From Crotophaga sulcirostris (taxonomy: Eukaryota; Chordata; Aves; Cuculiformes; Crotophagidae), in the NCBI GenBank assembly GCA_013397455.1, contig VYZB01000274.1, forward strand, positions 670,614-734,613: a stretch of 64,000 bases of DNA. Direction: 5' to 3'. Shown piece by piece: positions 1-12,911 of the stretch (its first letter is position 1; each line of letters begins with the position of its first letter). The notes under the pieces are model-generated. The model worked only from the letters and a program-made list of their open reading frames with translations. It made no database searches and was not told where the DNA came from. The translations under genes and the position numbers were made by a program.

Positions 1-2877
1 GAAAAGGTTTATTCACCGGGGACTGACAGCAATATGGGGCATTAGCAGTGCAAAATGTCTTCACATTCATGTCAAGGAGGATCAATAAAAGCATGCGTTT
101 GACAGAGTGACACCATTTTTTGAATTTAACTGATTTCATGTCATTTGTCTGTAAAATAACTAGGAGTTTGTATAAAAAAAACCCGGAAGCATAAGTTTAG
201 GTCTATATTTAATATCTATGTCTAAGTACGATTCTACTGTGTCTGAAAGTACTTTCAAAAGAGACGTTATTCACTCAAACCGCGTGCAGTGCTCTCAAAA
301 AGAATGCCTTTTTTAATTCATTGTTCAGAGATTCCTGGTACTGTTTCGACTGTCAGACAACAAAGCAGAGGGAATATTCTTTGTTTTTATTTTTTAAATT
401 TTAGACTATACTAAACATACCAAGTAATGTCACAAAACATCAGCACTTTTCCATTTGTTTTTAAAAAAGGAATTAAATTTTCAAGGGAATTGCTGATCCA
501 CATTAAATTTTTTAAAATTTATTTTTTGAATTGACATTTTACTGTTAGAAGATAAAAGTGAGAAAATACATAAGTTCAACCATTTTCATACAAATTCTGC
601 TAAATGAACACCTCTCTTCGTTAGGTCCTGAGTGAGACATGCAATTGTTCTCTTGGAATTATATGAATAATTACATATAATTTGTGGTACTTAGTTGTTC
701 TCTAATAGTACAATTATTTAATAAAAGGAAAAATGAAAAAAGCAAAAAAATGGAAGAGAAAAAGAAAAGAGAAAAAGACAAAAAATAGGAAAGAACAGAG
801 AAAGAAAAAAGTATAATTTAGTTTTGATATGTGATATATATAGAGTCAGTTACATTGACAGGCTGTGTGTATAAATGAAATACAGTCATCTGTTAAACAG
901 ATGGCCTAAGAACAGTAGCTTTGGGTAGTTAAGGAAAAATTGTCTATCAATGCCAGACACTGTTTAGATTGCTGAAAGAAACCTCAGGTTACATGGAATT
1001 CTCCTGCAATTACATGTACTGCCAATCTGTAGTATTTGCTATATGTACCTGCATCATGTTTGCAGTGGGAAGATTACAGCATTTGTACGCAATTTGTATT
1101 GATTGCTGGAAACTGCAGTAGTCTACCAAGAGAAGATCTTACCCAGCTCTCGCACACAGTTCTTAACATCTAATATTGTCCACAACAGGTCTGAAATGGT
1201 GAAAGAGAACAATAAAAAAAATCCCATAATTAATGATGAAAAAATAAAAAGTGTTTGAAAATTTGAATTCCCAGCGTAGTAAAATTGATCCCTGAAAGGA
1301 CCTCTCAAAACCATACCATTCAACATGCAGTGGTCCTACGAAGCTTCAGAAATTTAGCATGCATTTCCATAATATTTCATTTTTTTAGTTACCCAGAACA
1401 TGCTTAAGGATGCAAATTTGTGGTATTTGCTTAGTACTTCAAAATAAAAAAAAGCAAAAGGAATTTGCATATGTTTTAAGGTCAGAAGATTTTTTAAACA
1501 TAAGAAACACTAACAGCAAAGCCCGTGCTTTTCAGTCACTGTAAATGCCTTAGACAATTCTTAAACTCAATCCATAATACTATGTCACATTAAGAGAGGA
1601 TTTTATGAACAATAAACAGGAATAGATCTTTACTGTTTAAACGATGATTCACTAAATGACACAATGGTGATCTGTTTACTTATCTGTCAATCCGTTTACC
1701 TGTCATCTTTTTTAAGACACTTTAATGTATTCAGTCTCAAACGTTTAAGAAAAAAGCTGATGATGCAACAGACTACATACTGCACGTGAAAAATTATGCT
1801 GTCCTTTTCAAGTAAGTTTCCCAACCACCACAAAAAATAATAATTATATTAAAAAAATCTTGAGTTTTATGCATAATTTGAATGTCTTAAGCCGTATTAC
1901 AATATTTATCAAGGTTTTTGTCACAGTCACTTACGAAGAGTCTCAGACACGGGTTGGGAACAAGAGTTTAGGAATTAGTGGAACATGGCCTCTAATATGC
2001 TACTAGTATTTTTAATTTCCTGAGGTTCAGTACCTTCAAGTTACAGAAAGACAAGGCCAGGCAGCATTCCAGTTTTCCCATTTAATCTAGAAAGCTGTGT
2101 ATGATTTTCTGCATGTTCAGTGCTGAATACTTAATGCTTAATAGTTTTGTCCTTTAAGAGAGATCTTATTTTATCTTTTTCCTCCTGTTTCAGTTTATAA
2201 GATATCTTATGTTGCTATTAAGAATTGTCAGAGCAAAATTTAAAACACAGTAAAACCCCTACATTATTGTATAATGGTAATTCATGAATGTGTTCCAGTT
2301 GAACTTCTCCATATCATGTCTTTTGTTAACTTTGTATTGTGGTGGGGTTTTTTTGTTTCATAAACTATCCTGCATGTTGGCATGGACTATTTTTGACCTC
2401 GCAGGAGAGCACCCTTGAATATCAACCACCTCTCGTACCCTTTTCACCTCTAAGCTGTTTCCTGTGGGATTCTTCCAAGCAGGCCTGTGAACTGTTCAAA
2501 GCTTTACTTTCAAAATTTTTTGTGCAAATTAGAAATGATACCCAAGAAAAGCTTGTAAACATTTGTCTTTTTCTTTCTTTTTTTAATAAGGTTAGTTGAT
2601 GGCATTGTTTAATTTTATTTTTCCCTGGAGGAACAGTGGTAATTATGGATAATGGAATGTTGTTAACAAGCACAAGAAAAAACATTAACAAATAGGGGAA
2701 CATAGAAACAAGAGTTTCTGAGATCAAACTACTAACTCCTGACTTCACCTAATTTAAATCAGTAATTGAGGATGTTTAGGAGCATACATATTTGTTTTTA
2801 AACTCATATATTTACTTAAAAAGAATGATGGTTATTTCACTGACTAACTGTCTTCGCTACTTACTCAAACCAGACCT
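1..2877. other. AT-rich anonymous DNA
   Basis: I recognise no gene or interspersed repeat here. The sequence is AT-rich with many short A and T runs. The longest open stretches, such as 2339-2599 plus and 2422-2748 minus, overlap on opposite strands and have no protein-like motifs. I treat them as chance. A purine tract inside it is listed separately. Confidence 0.6.
723..811 (+). repeat. A/G-rich purine tract
   Basis: About 90 bases are almost all A and G on the plus strand, with rare T and C interruptions and no fixed repeat unit. It is low-complexity sequence, seen directly. Confidence 0.8.
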
Positions 2878-3695
2878 AAAATATAACTGCCAAAGCCTGA
2901 TGGGTAGGATTACCCCAGAAGGTATCAGCAGGAACAGAATTGTAACTGAGAATGACAGATTACCTAATCACATGATGAGAGAGCTGGTAGATGAGCTTGC
3001 TAAGCCACTCTTCATCATCTTTCAACAGTCCTGGCTCACCGGAGAGGTCCCGGAAGACTGAAAATTGGTCAATGTGACGCCCATCCACGAGAAGGACATT
3101 CTGACCTGCATCAGGAATAGTGTGACCAGCAGGACCAGAAAAGTTATTGTCCCCCTATACTCAGCACTGGTCAGGCCTCACCTTGAATACTGTGTGCAGT
3201 TCTGGTCCCCTCAGTTTGGGAAAGATGTCAGGATACTGGAGTGTGTCCAGAGGAGGACAACGAAGATGGTGAAGAGGCTGGAGCACAAGCCCTACGAGGA
3301 GTGACTCAAGGAGCTGGGGTTGTTTAGTCTGGAGAAGAGGAGGCTCAGGGGTGACCTTTTTGCTCTCTACAACTACCTAAAAGGAGGTTGTAGTCAGGTA
3401 GGGGTGGGTCTCTTCTCTCAGGTGACCAGTGACAGAACTAGAGGATATAGACTCAAGCTTCGTCAGGGAAAGTTTAGGCTTGATGTTAGGAAAAAGTTCT
3501 TCACTGAAAGGGTGATTGGCCATTGGAATGTGCTGCCCAGGGAGGTGGTAGAGTCGCTGTCCCTGGAGGTGTTTAAGAGGAGACTGGATGAGGCACTCAG
3601 TGCCATGGTTTAGATGATGGGTTGGTGTTAGTGTTAAGCTATAGGCTGGACTCGATGATCCTTTCCAACTTTGTAATACTGTGATACTGTGATAC
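2878..3695 (+). mobile_element. CR1 LINE fragment, ORF2 with RT core deleted, 3' end intact
   Basis: This is a 5'-truncated CR1 non-LTR retrotransposon. One frame runs from upstream of the element to 3613, broken only by TGA at 3059-3061 and 3302-3304. The first sits where CR1 ORF2 normally has Trp before the RT palm ([21 protein letters not shown]). The second fits CGA to TGA within [19 protein letters not shown]. Between TPIHEKD and CIRNSV the whole RT palm is missing: the FDTVPH, SVPQGS and FADD motifs of the family are all absent. The frame is nevertheless kept. After the join come [57 protein letters not shown] and [13 protein letters not shown] with TAG at 3611. The 3' end carries the usual CR1 ending and two copies of an ATACTGTG-type octamer. 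It cannot encode a working RT. The left boundary is approximate. Confidence 0.9.
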
Positions 3696-6600
3696 AACAA
3701 AGGAAGAAAAATAAATCTTCAGTATAGAAAGCTCACATCTGAGAAAACAGCCCTATGAACCAGCAAATAATGAAACTAATTGTCACTTGATGGTATTCGG
3801 CTCATTAGCACATCAAGCTGACAAGCATATACTTGTTAGGGGAGAAACAATTCTTATAAAACACATCTTGAGAACAGTATTTTTTGTTATCAGTGAGAAG
3901 AGATTGTTATATTTTCTACTGAACAATTGTTATGAATTGCCCTAATTCAAGAAAACATCCTTAAACTTGTATAATAAAACTGATCAATTCTCATTACCTT
4001 TTTAAAAAGCCTGACCTAATTGCAGCTTTTAGGCATCTGGGGGTAAAATAGGAAGGAGTGTACAGTTACTTAAAGAGAAAAGGGAGGAGATTGTTGTTTA
4101 AGAATTCAGTCATTTTCCTAAAACTCAGCTCCCAAAACATCATGTTTTAAGCCTCATAATTCAGTACTTTTTAAACAGGCTGTATATTTTTTTGTTGTTC
4201 ATTGTATATTAAAACCTCAAAAGTATAATTTCTTTGCTTCTTTTTTCCTCCATATCTATACATCATTGACTTTTACCTATGCTACTAATGGAGCTTGGAA
4301 TGACTTTGTTTTTGTGTTTGTATGCTAGCATGACTAAAGGTGGCTGAACTCAGAACAAGATTTTACCCAAGCCTTGCTCCCTCACATTAACCGTGCACAT
4401 CTCTTTCCAGAACTATGTGGCAGCTCAGAGCTACTTTCTTGAAGCAACTGTATGGTCAGTCATCTGAATGTGCCCTCAACCATCTAAGTCATTCTGCCAA
4501 ATTACATTTTACACTATTTTCCTCTGTGACTTACAGTATTTCTTCCTGTGTGGATAACATTGGATAAATTAATGTAAATATGGAGAGCTTTTCCTATGAT
4601 ATGTATATATATGTTCTAGAGTAGGAATATCAGGCAGAGGAAGCCTCTGAACTACCTCTAATTTGCATTCATTCTTGATTCAGCTTTGGGATGGACCTGA
4701 ACAAGGTAGAGAAAAATTGGAGGGGCAGAGTTTGGGAGCTCTGATGTGGAACAGTGTAGCATGCCCAACAAACCCCAAATGATGCTTTTGTTGAAAGACA
4801 ATGGTGAGCAAAGTACCTTTGCTCCTCCACCCCCTTTTTTGATATTGATTCCGCAGGCTGCCCACGAACCATCACATTCTATTGGGTAGCAAAATTATTG
4901 AATACACAGCTGAAGAGCTGAATTTGCATGATACTTTTCAGGGAAATCCAGTGTTGAAGCTGCAAATGTCCCTGTGCCATCCTCAAGCGTTTTTCTTCTA
5001 CTTTCCCTAGGTCAGAATGAACAGCTTTATGCCACCCATCTCCCATTCAGCTCTGTCACAGTGTTACTTAATGTAGTGTAGATTTTTTTATGAAACAGTG
5101 CTGGATCTTAAAAAAAAAAAACACAAAAAAAAACCAGTTTAAGAGCTAGCAAGACGTTTATAAAATATGGTAGGAGGGAATGACATTCAGCTGAATTAAG
5201 TTCACACATAGTATCTAATTCAAAAAGTCATTAGTCAGCCAGAATATCAGACATATTGAGAAACGGGATTTAAAATTCAAGTGCTTAATTCTCAATTATC
5301 TTAGGAATTACGTTTAGCTAGACTCAAGGAGCCTTAGGATGATCCCAAGAGCCATCAGCGGCTAAAGTAAAATAGCTTTAAAGGTGATAAGAATTGATCT
5401 GAGGCTGTTATTATTTGCTCATTATACTGGAAGTGTATAACCTGGAAACTGAAGTTTCAAGAGTTTTAGGTATTTGAAATTTGATAATACATGATGGTTC
5501 TTTTATTGATGACTTAATTTTTTTTTCTGAAATAAGATAACACAGAGTCTTTAAAAATTTTTACTATAGAAAAGGCCCAGTTCGGGATGGGAAGGACATA
5601 TGGAAAGGAAGACTGTGTTTCAGTGAATGTATCATTCCTGTGTATGAAGCCAGAGCAGCTGGGTAACAGTCCAAAGATTAAAATCACCTGAGTGGCGCAC
5701 ATAGAATTCTATGTCCAAGTATGTACCTTAGCAATTTCAAATCTAAATGTGCTAAGTGTGTGCAAACAAATAAACAAGAACAAGTTGAGAGCAAAAGTTT
5801 ACAGGCATAAAATATTCCTACCCTCTCCTGAAGTAAGTTAGTGGCATTGTACTAATGAACAGCGACAAACTGCAAAGGAGTCTCTATCCAGAAGGGGCTG
5901 ATTTACCATTAAATTTGCAGCTGAACACCCCAGACAAATTCTACTTCAAGGACTTGGGTAAGATGTGGAGCCTCTATCTCACAGAGAAAGAAGTGTGCCA
6001 CCATTCCTCAGGAGAGTTTGATTTCGATTTCAAATATTTTTTAGAGGCATAAAATTCTTTCTTCCTGCCGTAGGATTGGGCCTAAGCACCACTCCCTTAA
6101 TCTGTTCCTCTACCTTGAGAGGTCACTTTCTTTGTGCTAAAGATTATAACTTTTTCCATATACTCCCCACTTATCTCTCCCCATTCCCTAAAAATAAAAA
6201 AACAAAACAAAAAAAGCCAAAAAGCATGTAGAAAACAGATACACAGATACACACAGACGCACTCCTCTCTTGGATCTGCATTTAACTTTCATTGCAGCTT
6301 CTTTGTTGCCCCGCAGTCCTGCTTGTGCTGATTTTACTTGCCATTTCGGTACTCAAGATAGGGATGAAATGCTCAAAATCCCCTCCTGAACTCTGGTATT
6401 TTATCACTATTGTGTTTGGATCTCTGGAAACGCAACATATACACAAATTAGTTGCTGGTTGTAGTTACTTGGAGGTTTAGCATCATTTAGAAATCTGTTA
6501 AAAAGACACAGCCCTTCCCCACTCCAGGCAGAGAGGAGTGATTAATATTAGTGACCGTCACTGGAATACAAGCAAATGGTATGAAGTGGTGGAAAAGATT

Positions 6601-9600
6601 GGTCAAATTTATCTCAGTGCTGTTATTTACAGATATTTAGTTAAGCTCTACAGCTCAGAGTCTCTTTAGCAAGTGCATTATAAGGCTGCATAACAGTCAA
6701 CCTTACACCAGGTTGTTTCATTTACTGCAGAAAGGTGTTTGGTAATGACAGTCTATAAAATAATGTGCAACAAGTTTATTCCTTTCTAACTTAAGATGAT
6801 GGTTATCATGAATGCTTTTGAGATGGGCACAGATGTGGTAGTTGTTTATGGTTTTTATTTATAAATTCATTTGTTTGTTTGTTTCTTTGTTTGTTATTTA
6901 GCAAAACTCTGATATGAGTTTACTTACACTTTATGCAGCAAGCACAGAGATGGCACCAAGTATTCCAGCAGTGTAGCGAAACAATGAGGACATTCAGCCT
7001 TGTTACTGAGACACAAGTAATTTCATTACATATTCAAACTTGTTTTATAGAAAAGGCTGGGAATTTCAAGAGTAAAACAGTATTTGCACTTGAATTACTA
7101 GCATATCTATAAAAATACATTTTTTTCATTTTTGAAAGCTTATGTTAAGTCCCTTTCAGTTCATATATAAAAAAACCAAATGTAGACAACTGAGATCATG
7201 AAGTCTATTTTTTTTTTCAGGGACTTATCATGTAAGAATGTATTTTCAACCATCTTCTTGGCTAAACACTATTTTTTTAAGCAAGCATCATGCCTTTTTC
7301 CTGGTAGATCTAAATCCACTGTCACCTTCACAATCAAATCTCCCTTGGGTTTCTGTTAAGCTTTAAAACCTTCATTCTGCCATGCCTGTCCAGACTGTAA
7401 TGAAAATTTCACTATGACATTAATCTTTTTTCTTTTCCTTAATATTGCCTTTCAAACCTTACTAACTTTCTAACTTCTAGAAATACTAGTATTCTTGGAA
7501 TAGGACACATGTCCATTTAGCAAATGTCTGAAATTTCTCTTCTCTGAATTTCTTCAAAGTGATCCTTTTAGCCATGAGCAATAAATTTAATCTCATTATA
7601 GATAATGAGCTTCCTTCAATCTTATAGATAGTAACAAAAATAAGTTTAAAAGATACCACAGGTGAGAAAGGTAAATGCTTTCAGAGAGAACAATGGCTGA
7701 TCACCTAGGAAATAAACAGACAAAGCTCCAGAACTGCTAGATGGTCTTTGGAATAGTCTTTTTCAAGGTATCTGGGGCAGCTAGCTCCTATAGACAAGAT
7801 TTGCTGGAGTATAACAGTGATCAAACTTTTTTTATATGTCCCCTCCCGCCCCAGCACTGTATTTTGTCAAAATAAGTAATTTTTGAAGAGAAGTAAGATA
7901 ACCTACAGTATTACAGCTATGCATTTGAAGTATGGTACTGTTGGCTTGTACTCATATGACTCATATGATGTGACCTGTGCTGAGCTGCCAGAAAAAAAAA
8001 AAAAGACAGTAGGAAATAAAACAGTGGGAAAAAAATGGCTCAAAATGCAAGGTGAAATGATAGTTGTGTTGAGTACAATTGAAAGTCTTTTTTCTTTTTA
8101 TGTCAGTGTGGCCAGGATTTATTCAGCTGCTGCCATGAAGGTCGTCTCCTCTGTAACATTATTTCAAAGGGCAAGGTGTAGTATATGATTGTTTTGTATG
8201 TAGTATACGAAGAACAAAGTGAGAACATGAGCACAAAACAGTGGAAAAACTGACTCAACTTTCCCCAGGTTTTAAACACGAAGGAGGAAGACGATTGTTT
8301 GCTCTTGATGGAATGAAAACAATATGACAGTATGTTCAAAATTAATCTTTCTTTCATGGTAGAAAAGACAAAAGAAAATGTCTACATGACATCTAAACAA
8401 TGTGCTTTTGTGGCTGGAATGCAGAAGTGATGCACCAGAAGTGATGTGCTTCAATATGACTTGGAATATACAGAGGCAAGCTGCTGGCTGAGTGGAGCTG
8501 TAAACTACAGCACCTTAAAATTATCCCTTAAAGGGCAATCATATGCGTTAAACTGGCTGACACAGCAAACAGTGGGAAAGAGCAGTCAAGATCTCATACC
8601 ACCAGGTAGTTTTTCCTTAGCTTGTATGATGGTGCTGGGCACATTTACAAACTGGACAACGATCCTCTGGATTATACTGGCTCTAGATTTGAACTGTTCG
8701 TTGTATATTCCAATCTCATTACTTTTGCTGTAACAAGAACTTTAGTCACTGGAATTAGTTGTTGCTGAATAATCACAGAAAGCAATCTTTGATTTACTTT
8801 AGATTTATACTACAACCTTAGATATCTGTCCTCCTGATTATCCAATTTCTAATGGCTCTGAAGCTAATAACTTCTACAGATGTGAAAGCAAGCATTTTTA
8901 CTTGATATAAATTAAAATGACTGGATGGAAGTGAAACACTCTGTTTATGAGCAACCAATTTTTATGTAATTGCTCAGCTGTCTGCCCTTGGATCCTTCAG
9001 AAAATAGTTCTGAAAACTAACAAATAGTTCCTGTTACAATGCAATCAGTTTAGGTAGGGGCAATTACTAACCTAAAATTTTGCATCAAGTTGCAAAGGAA
9101 GTATTTCTGCTTTGGTGTTACTTTTTCTGTATGTTGCTGAGATAGAGCTCCTGTAAAGACAAGAAAAAAAGGTGAAAATATTAACTAGAGAAACGGTCCC
9201 TCTCAAGGATAAGAAGCTCCTCTCTGAAAACACTGTGGTCGATGAACAAGAACCATCACACTTTTAGTGTTCAGAACAATTTGCACAGCATTTGATTTAA
9301 ATTGAACTAGATTTTTCAAGAGAGATATAATTGTTGGCATGATAAGGTGAAATTGACACTCTTCTTTAACTTGTGGTGTATCATTTTACCAGAAGTCAAA
9401 GCATAATTCCATTCCAGACTGGAAGCACAAAACATAAAATTTTGGAGTAAAGAGGATAGATTTTTGCAAGACCCTGGCCTATGTCTTAAATGAGAAAAAA
9501 AAAACCACCAAAAACAAAAACCAAAAAAACTTTTATTTCTTTATCGATTATTTTTCCTGTACACTGCTGTTTGTGATTGGTCTGTGAGGTTAGTTGGAAG

Positions 9601-10499
9601 ATGTGAGATAATCCTTTTTACTAAAAATAGAAATAAAATAGTAAATAAGAACACAAAGCTAGATCTCAGGATAGCTCTTTTCTTATCAAGATCATCATGT
9701 CTACAAAAGTTGGTAAGATTAAGTTTTAGCTAAAATGTTTAAATTAAAATCTGTTGCTGAATTTAGTACTGGTGGATAGTTACTGTCATGTACTATAGAT
9801 TAAGTGAAGTCTTGCACAACTGCAACCTACAAAACCTTTTACTTTTTTCTCTGAAGACAGCATCATATGGGAGAAATTAATAAAAGAAGGTGCAGAGAAA
9901 ATTACCATTTATGTCTGCTTCTAGGTACTTAAATAAAGGGTTTGATTGCAAGGGCTGCTGAGTATTGCAGTCCCCAGGTTTGTCAATAATAATCACAGAT
10001 ACTCAGCACTTTTTAAAATAGAGCCACTTGTTTAGATGCCTGATTCCAAACACCTCACTGTACTCAGCCAAGTTTAAAATTGATCTGTCCAGCTTCATCT
10101 ATCCCCAAAAAGAAAAATTTTCACAGTTAGGAATTACAAGCTACTCAGATCACTAATATAGCACTGGGTCAATTAAGTCTTGTGTGCATTATAAAGGTTA
10201 ATGAATTCATCCTGGAAAAGTAACATTCGTTATTTTCTTTCCATTATTTTCTACCTGCTATTATTCTGTGGAAAAGTTCAGTCCCTCAAATAAAGAAAAA
10301 AAAAAGCTAACTGGTCAGTTGCTTTTCTGAAAAAAATTGAGAAAGATGATTCTCAAAGGCGTTCTTTTGTGGAAAATCAGAGGTCTGAAAAAGGTTTTAG
10401 AACAAAATGTTATGTGACCAGGGATGCAATTTCTGGCCTGTATAGGATGACCTGATTAAAGCTAGAGGTTAAAACCTAGATCTGATTTCTACATGGGTA
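3696..10499. other. Anonymous AT-rich DNA with simple repeats
   Basis: I see no recognisable gene or CR1/LTR copy. It contains A-rich runs near 5109-5135 and 9490-9532, a TTTG repeat at 6868-6895 and many short chance ORFs. A 65-codon open stretch at 5855-6052 has protein-like composition, but I can assign no family to it. Confidence 0.55.
6868..6895 (+). repeat. (TTTG)n microsatellite
   Basis: Tetranucleotide TTTG repeats with one interruption (TTTC), about seven units. Confidence 0.85.
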
Positions 10500-10830
10500 A
10501 ATATGAATCAAATTGACTGTGGCAATGCAAACAGTGCTACCAGCCCCACAGGACCTCTTGGGATCCCCCAGGTCCTTGCACAGTCTGGCAACAGATGTGA
10601 GTTGATCTCAATAGACAAGGGAAGTCCCAAACGGGAGTGTGGTCCAGCACAGGGATGCAAAGCAGTAGGTCAGGTTGCTCCCAGAACCGCCATATCAAGG
10701 TGAGGCCAAGACGTGTGATGGTCACATATGTTGTTTCTGAAGGGAAGAGGCACACAAAGTACCAAACGCTTTTTGCTGCTAAGTGATTCGTCTGGACTCT
10801 TGGCAAATATGTGCAGCTCTCAGATATAAC
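10500..10830. other. GC-richer island, unassigned
   Basis: This stretch is clearly richer in G and C than its surroundings. A plus-strand frame is open from about 10479 to 10700 and a GTGAGG donor-like site follows 10699. The minus strand is also open over 10537-10836, so openness here is not strong evidence of coding. I cannot assign it to a known repeat family. It could be an old repeat, an RNA exon or a regulatory element. Confidence 0.3.
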
Positions 10831-12258
10831 CAGCATTTATTCAGACTCCCAATATACTAGTCAAAATAAGTCAACAGATTTTCTTGGTTAAGTTGATGAA
10901 TACCATCCAACCACTCCTAACAGATATATATTTCCTTTGAAAAAGACAAATATGATGGTCTATTGAACTGCCAAGTTGCTCCCTGGTTGTCACAGATGCA
11001 AACATGGATGTCTGCATTTTTTGAGAATTGGATGCAGACAGATATTGATCTCAGATTGCCTTAAAGATTCAGTGAATGTTTCCTGGCTAAAATGAATAAT
11101 GATTCTATTTTATTTCCTTTGAGTTATCCTAGGTATGAAAATGGCTCATCTTATTTTTTAGGGAAAGAATATGCTTCTGTTGAAGACAGTTTTCTAAGAA
11201 TTACCTCCCCCTGGTTTGAATGAGTTAGGTGGTATCTAAAACAAGGATGTATTCAATGATGCAAACCCAAGATCATAAGAATGCAGGTATTGCCTGAGCA
11301 CTGTTCTAACAAACAGCCAAAGTGAAGGATCCTGAAAGCTTTATGAAATGAATCTGCATCATCTTTTAAAGTGGTGCAAGGGAATTCTGACAAAACTCTC
11401 CCCTGAACTAGTATCTTGGCTCTCAGAAAGTTTAACAATCTTACATCCTTTTGCTCAAACATTTACATAATCATGATGGTTGAGAGGTCAATATAACAAA
11501 AAGAACAAAACAGACTTTTTTCTGCCAGATGTGCTGAAGCCAACTTAAAGTGGGGATGAAAAGAAAGGGAAATGTCAGGCTGAAGAAAGGTTTCAGGAGG
11601 CGAAGGGAGTGGGAGGAATGGAAGATTATATTAATATGATTTTGTCTGTATGAATTCATGTACAGAGTTAAAGTTAATATAAAAAATAGCTCTTCTCCTT
11701 TATATTGTTTTTGTGATAAAACACATCCTTTAGAAAGATCGATTAAATAAGTTTAGTAGTCCTTAAAAACAATTTCCTTTTACTTCTGTAATCAACAGCT
11801 GCTTTCACGCTGCTGTGTATGAGTTTACTCTTTTTTGTTTGTCATTCTTTTTCAATCTGTCACGTTTTCCCTGTTTGACTCCATTGTTAGAGAACTTTCA
11901 ACAGTGACTGTTGAAATTTGCCTTTAGAACTGAAAATGAAGAAGTTATGTACAGTGCATTATTCTGAAACTGATATTAATCATTAAACTCCTGCTTTGGA
12001 AGGGTGTTGTGTGGCTTCAATTTAGAAGTACTTTCAAGAGCTTTCTGAAGTTCTTTCCTGGATACATAGGGGTTGTTCTAAGTAGCGCAAGAGCCATATA
12101 ATGTGAAAGATATTTAGTACCACTATTTCCTTTGTTGCCCACCTAACTCCTTAGCATATCTATATACATATTTTAAGGACTGAAGGTCTCTCTTTGTGCT
12201 GGATAGTACTGAATATACACATTAAATGTTCTTAATTTTGTTCATATGTAATCCACAG
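10831..12258. other. Anonymous DNA
   Basis: No gene, repeat family or RNA is recognised. The short ORFs on both strands (11253-11462, 11471-11659 minus) show no motif. Confidence 0.5.
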
Positions 12259-12337
12259 GAGTTTTGGATGTAAATCAACTGGAAGCAGTTTTGCCTTTGC
12301 AGGATGCAGATTTCATCCAGATCTCAGAGAATGAATG
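12259..12337 (+). CDS. Possible 79-bp internal exon of an unidentified gene
   Basis: A pyrimidine-rich stretch ending ATCCACAG is directly followed by 79 bases and then a consensus donor, ATG/GTGAGT. The frame that starts with a two-base split codon (GA) is open across all 25 codons. It begins VLDVNQLEAV and ends FIQISENE, then leaves TG for a split last codon (Trp or Cys with a suitable next base). The amino-acid mix, with acidic residues and few Lys or Phe runs, looks more like real protein than the AT-driven chance ORFs nearby. I do not recognise the protein. The next candidate segment, at 12912, does not join it in a compatible phase. Good splice signals around a short open frame can occur by chance in 64 kb, so this is a candidate only. 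Confidence 0.3.
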
Positions 12338-12911
12338 GTGAGTTTCTTCATCAACCTGCTTGGCCCTTCTAGCCTTTGTTGTGGATGTCCAAGTTGGTAA
12401 GCAGTAGTCATCCATTACTGCAGTCCTCTATTCAAAGAGAAGCGCATTTGGAAAATAGGTGGCTATCATACAAACACATTTTTCAGCAATGAATTTCAGA
12501 AGAAATAATCAGGGAGTAATTTCTTAATGAAGACTTTTCTTGCCTACAGAAGATTTACTAACTGTTTGGAAATAGGTGGTAGAACTCCATATGAGAGAGT
12601 CAGGTGGAACATTTTTAAGTCCCTCAGATACTTGAATATGCTCACAAATGCTAATATAACACCAGGAGTGTTCTTGGGTTATTAGCAAGTTTTCATTACC
12701 AGATCTCTGAAATATATCATTGGAATTTGAATTATTAAAGTGTCTTGCTTACAAATTCAAGTAATGTAATTGTTCCATCTTCTTGGTCTTAAAACCTACA
12801 TAAATTCCCTCTTTGAATAACAAAATTAGGACTTAATTTCAGAAACAACAATCACTGACTGATGGTGTGAGCTTACTGAATTTCAACTTTCATTCATTGA
12901 TCACTTTTCAG
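12338..12911. other. Anonymous DNA between two exon candidates
   Basis: No repeat or gene is recognised. If the flanking candidates are exons, this is intron. Confidence 0.4.

Noticed and set aside
7815..7860. CAGTGATCAAACTTTTTTT followed by a C-rich stretch, like the terminal repeat of hAT (Charlie-type) DNA transposons
   Set aside because: Only one end is seen, no inverted partner was found nearby, and the match is short and partly low-complexity.
10503..10703. Possible exon ending at a GTGAGG donor-like site
   Set aside because: No convincing acceptor at the left and the opposite strand is equally open; kept only as a GC-rich island.
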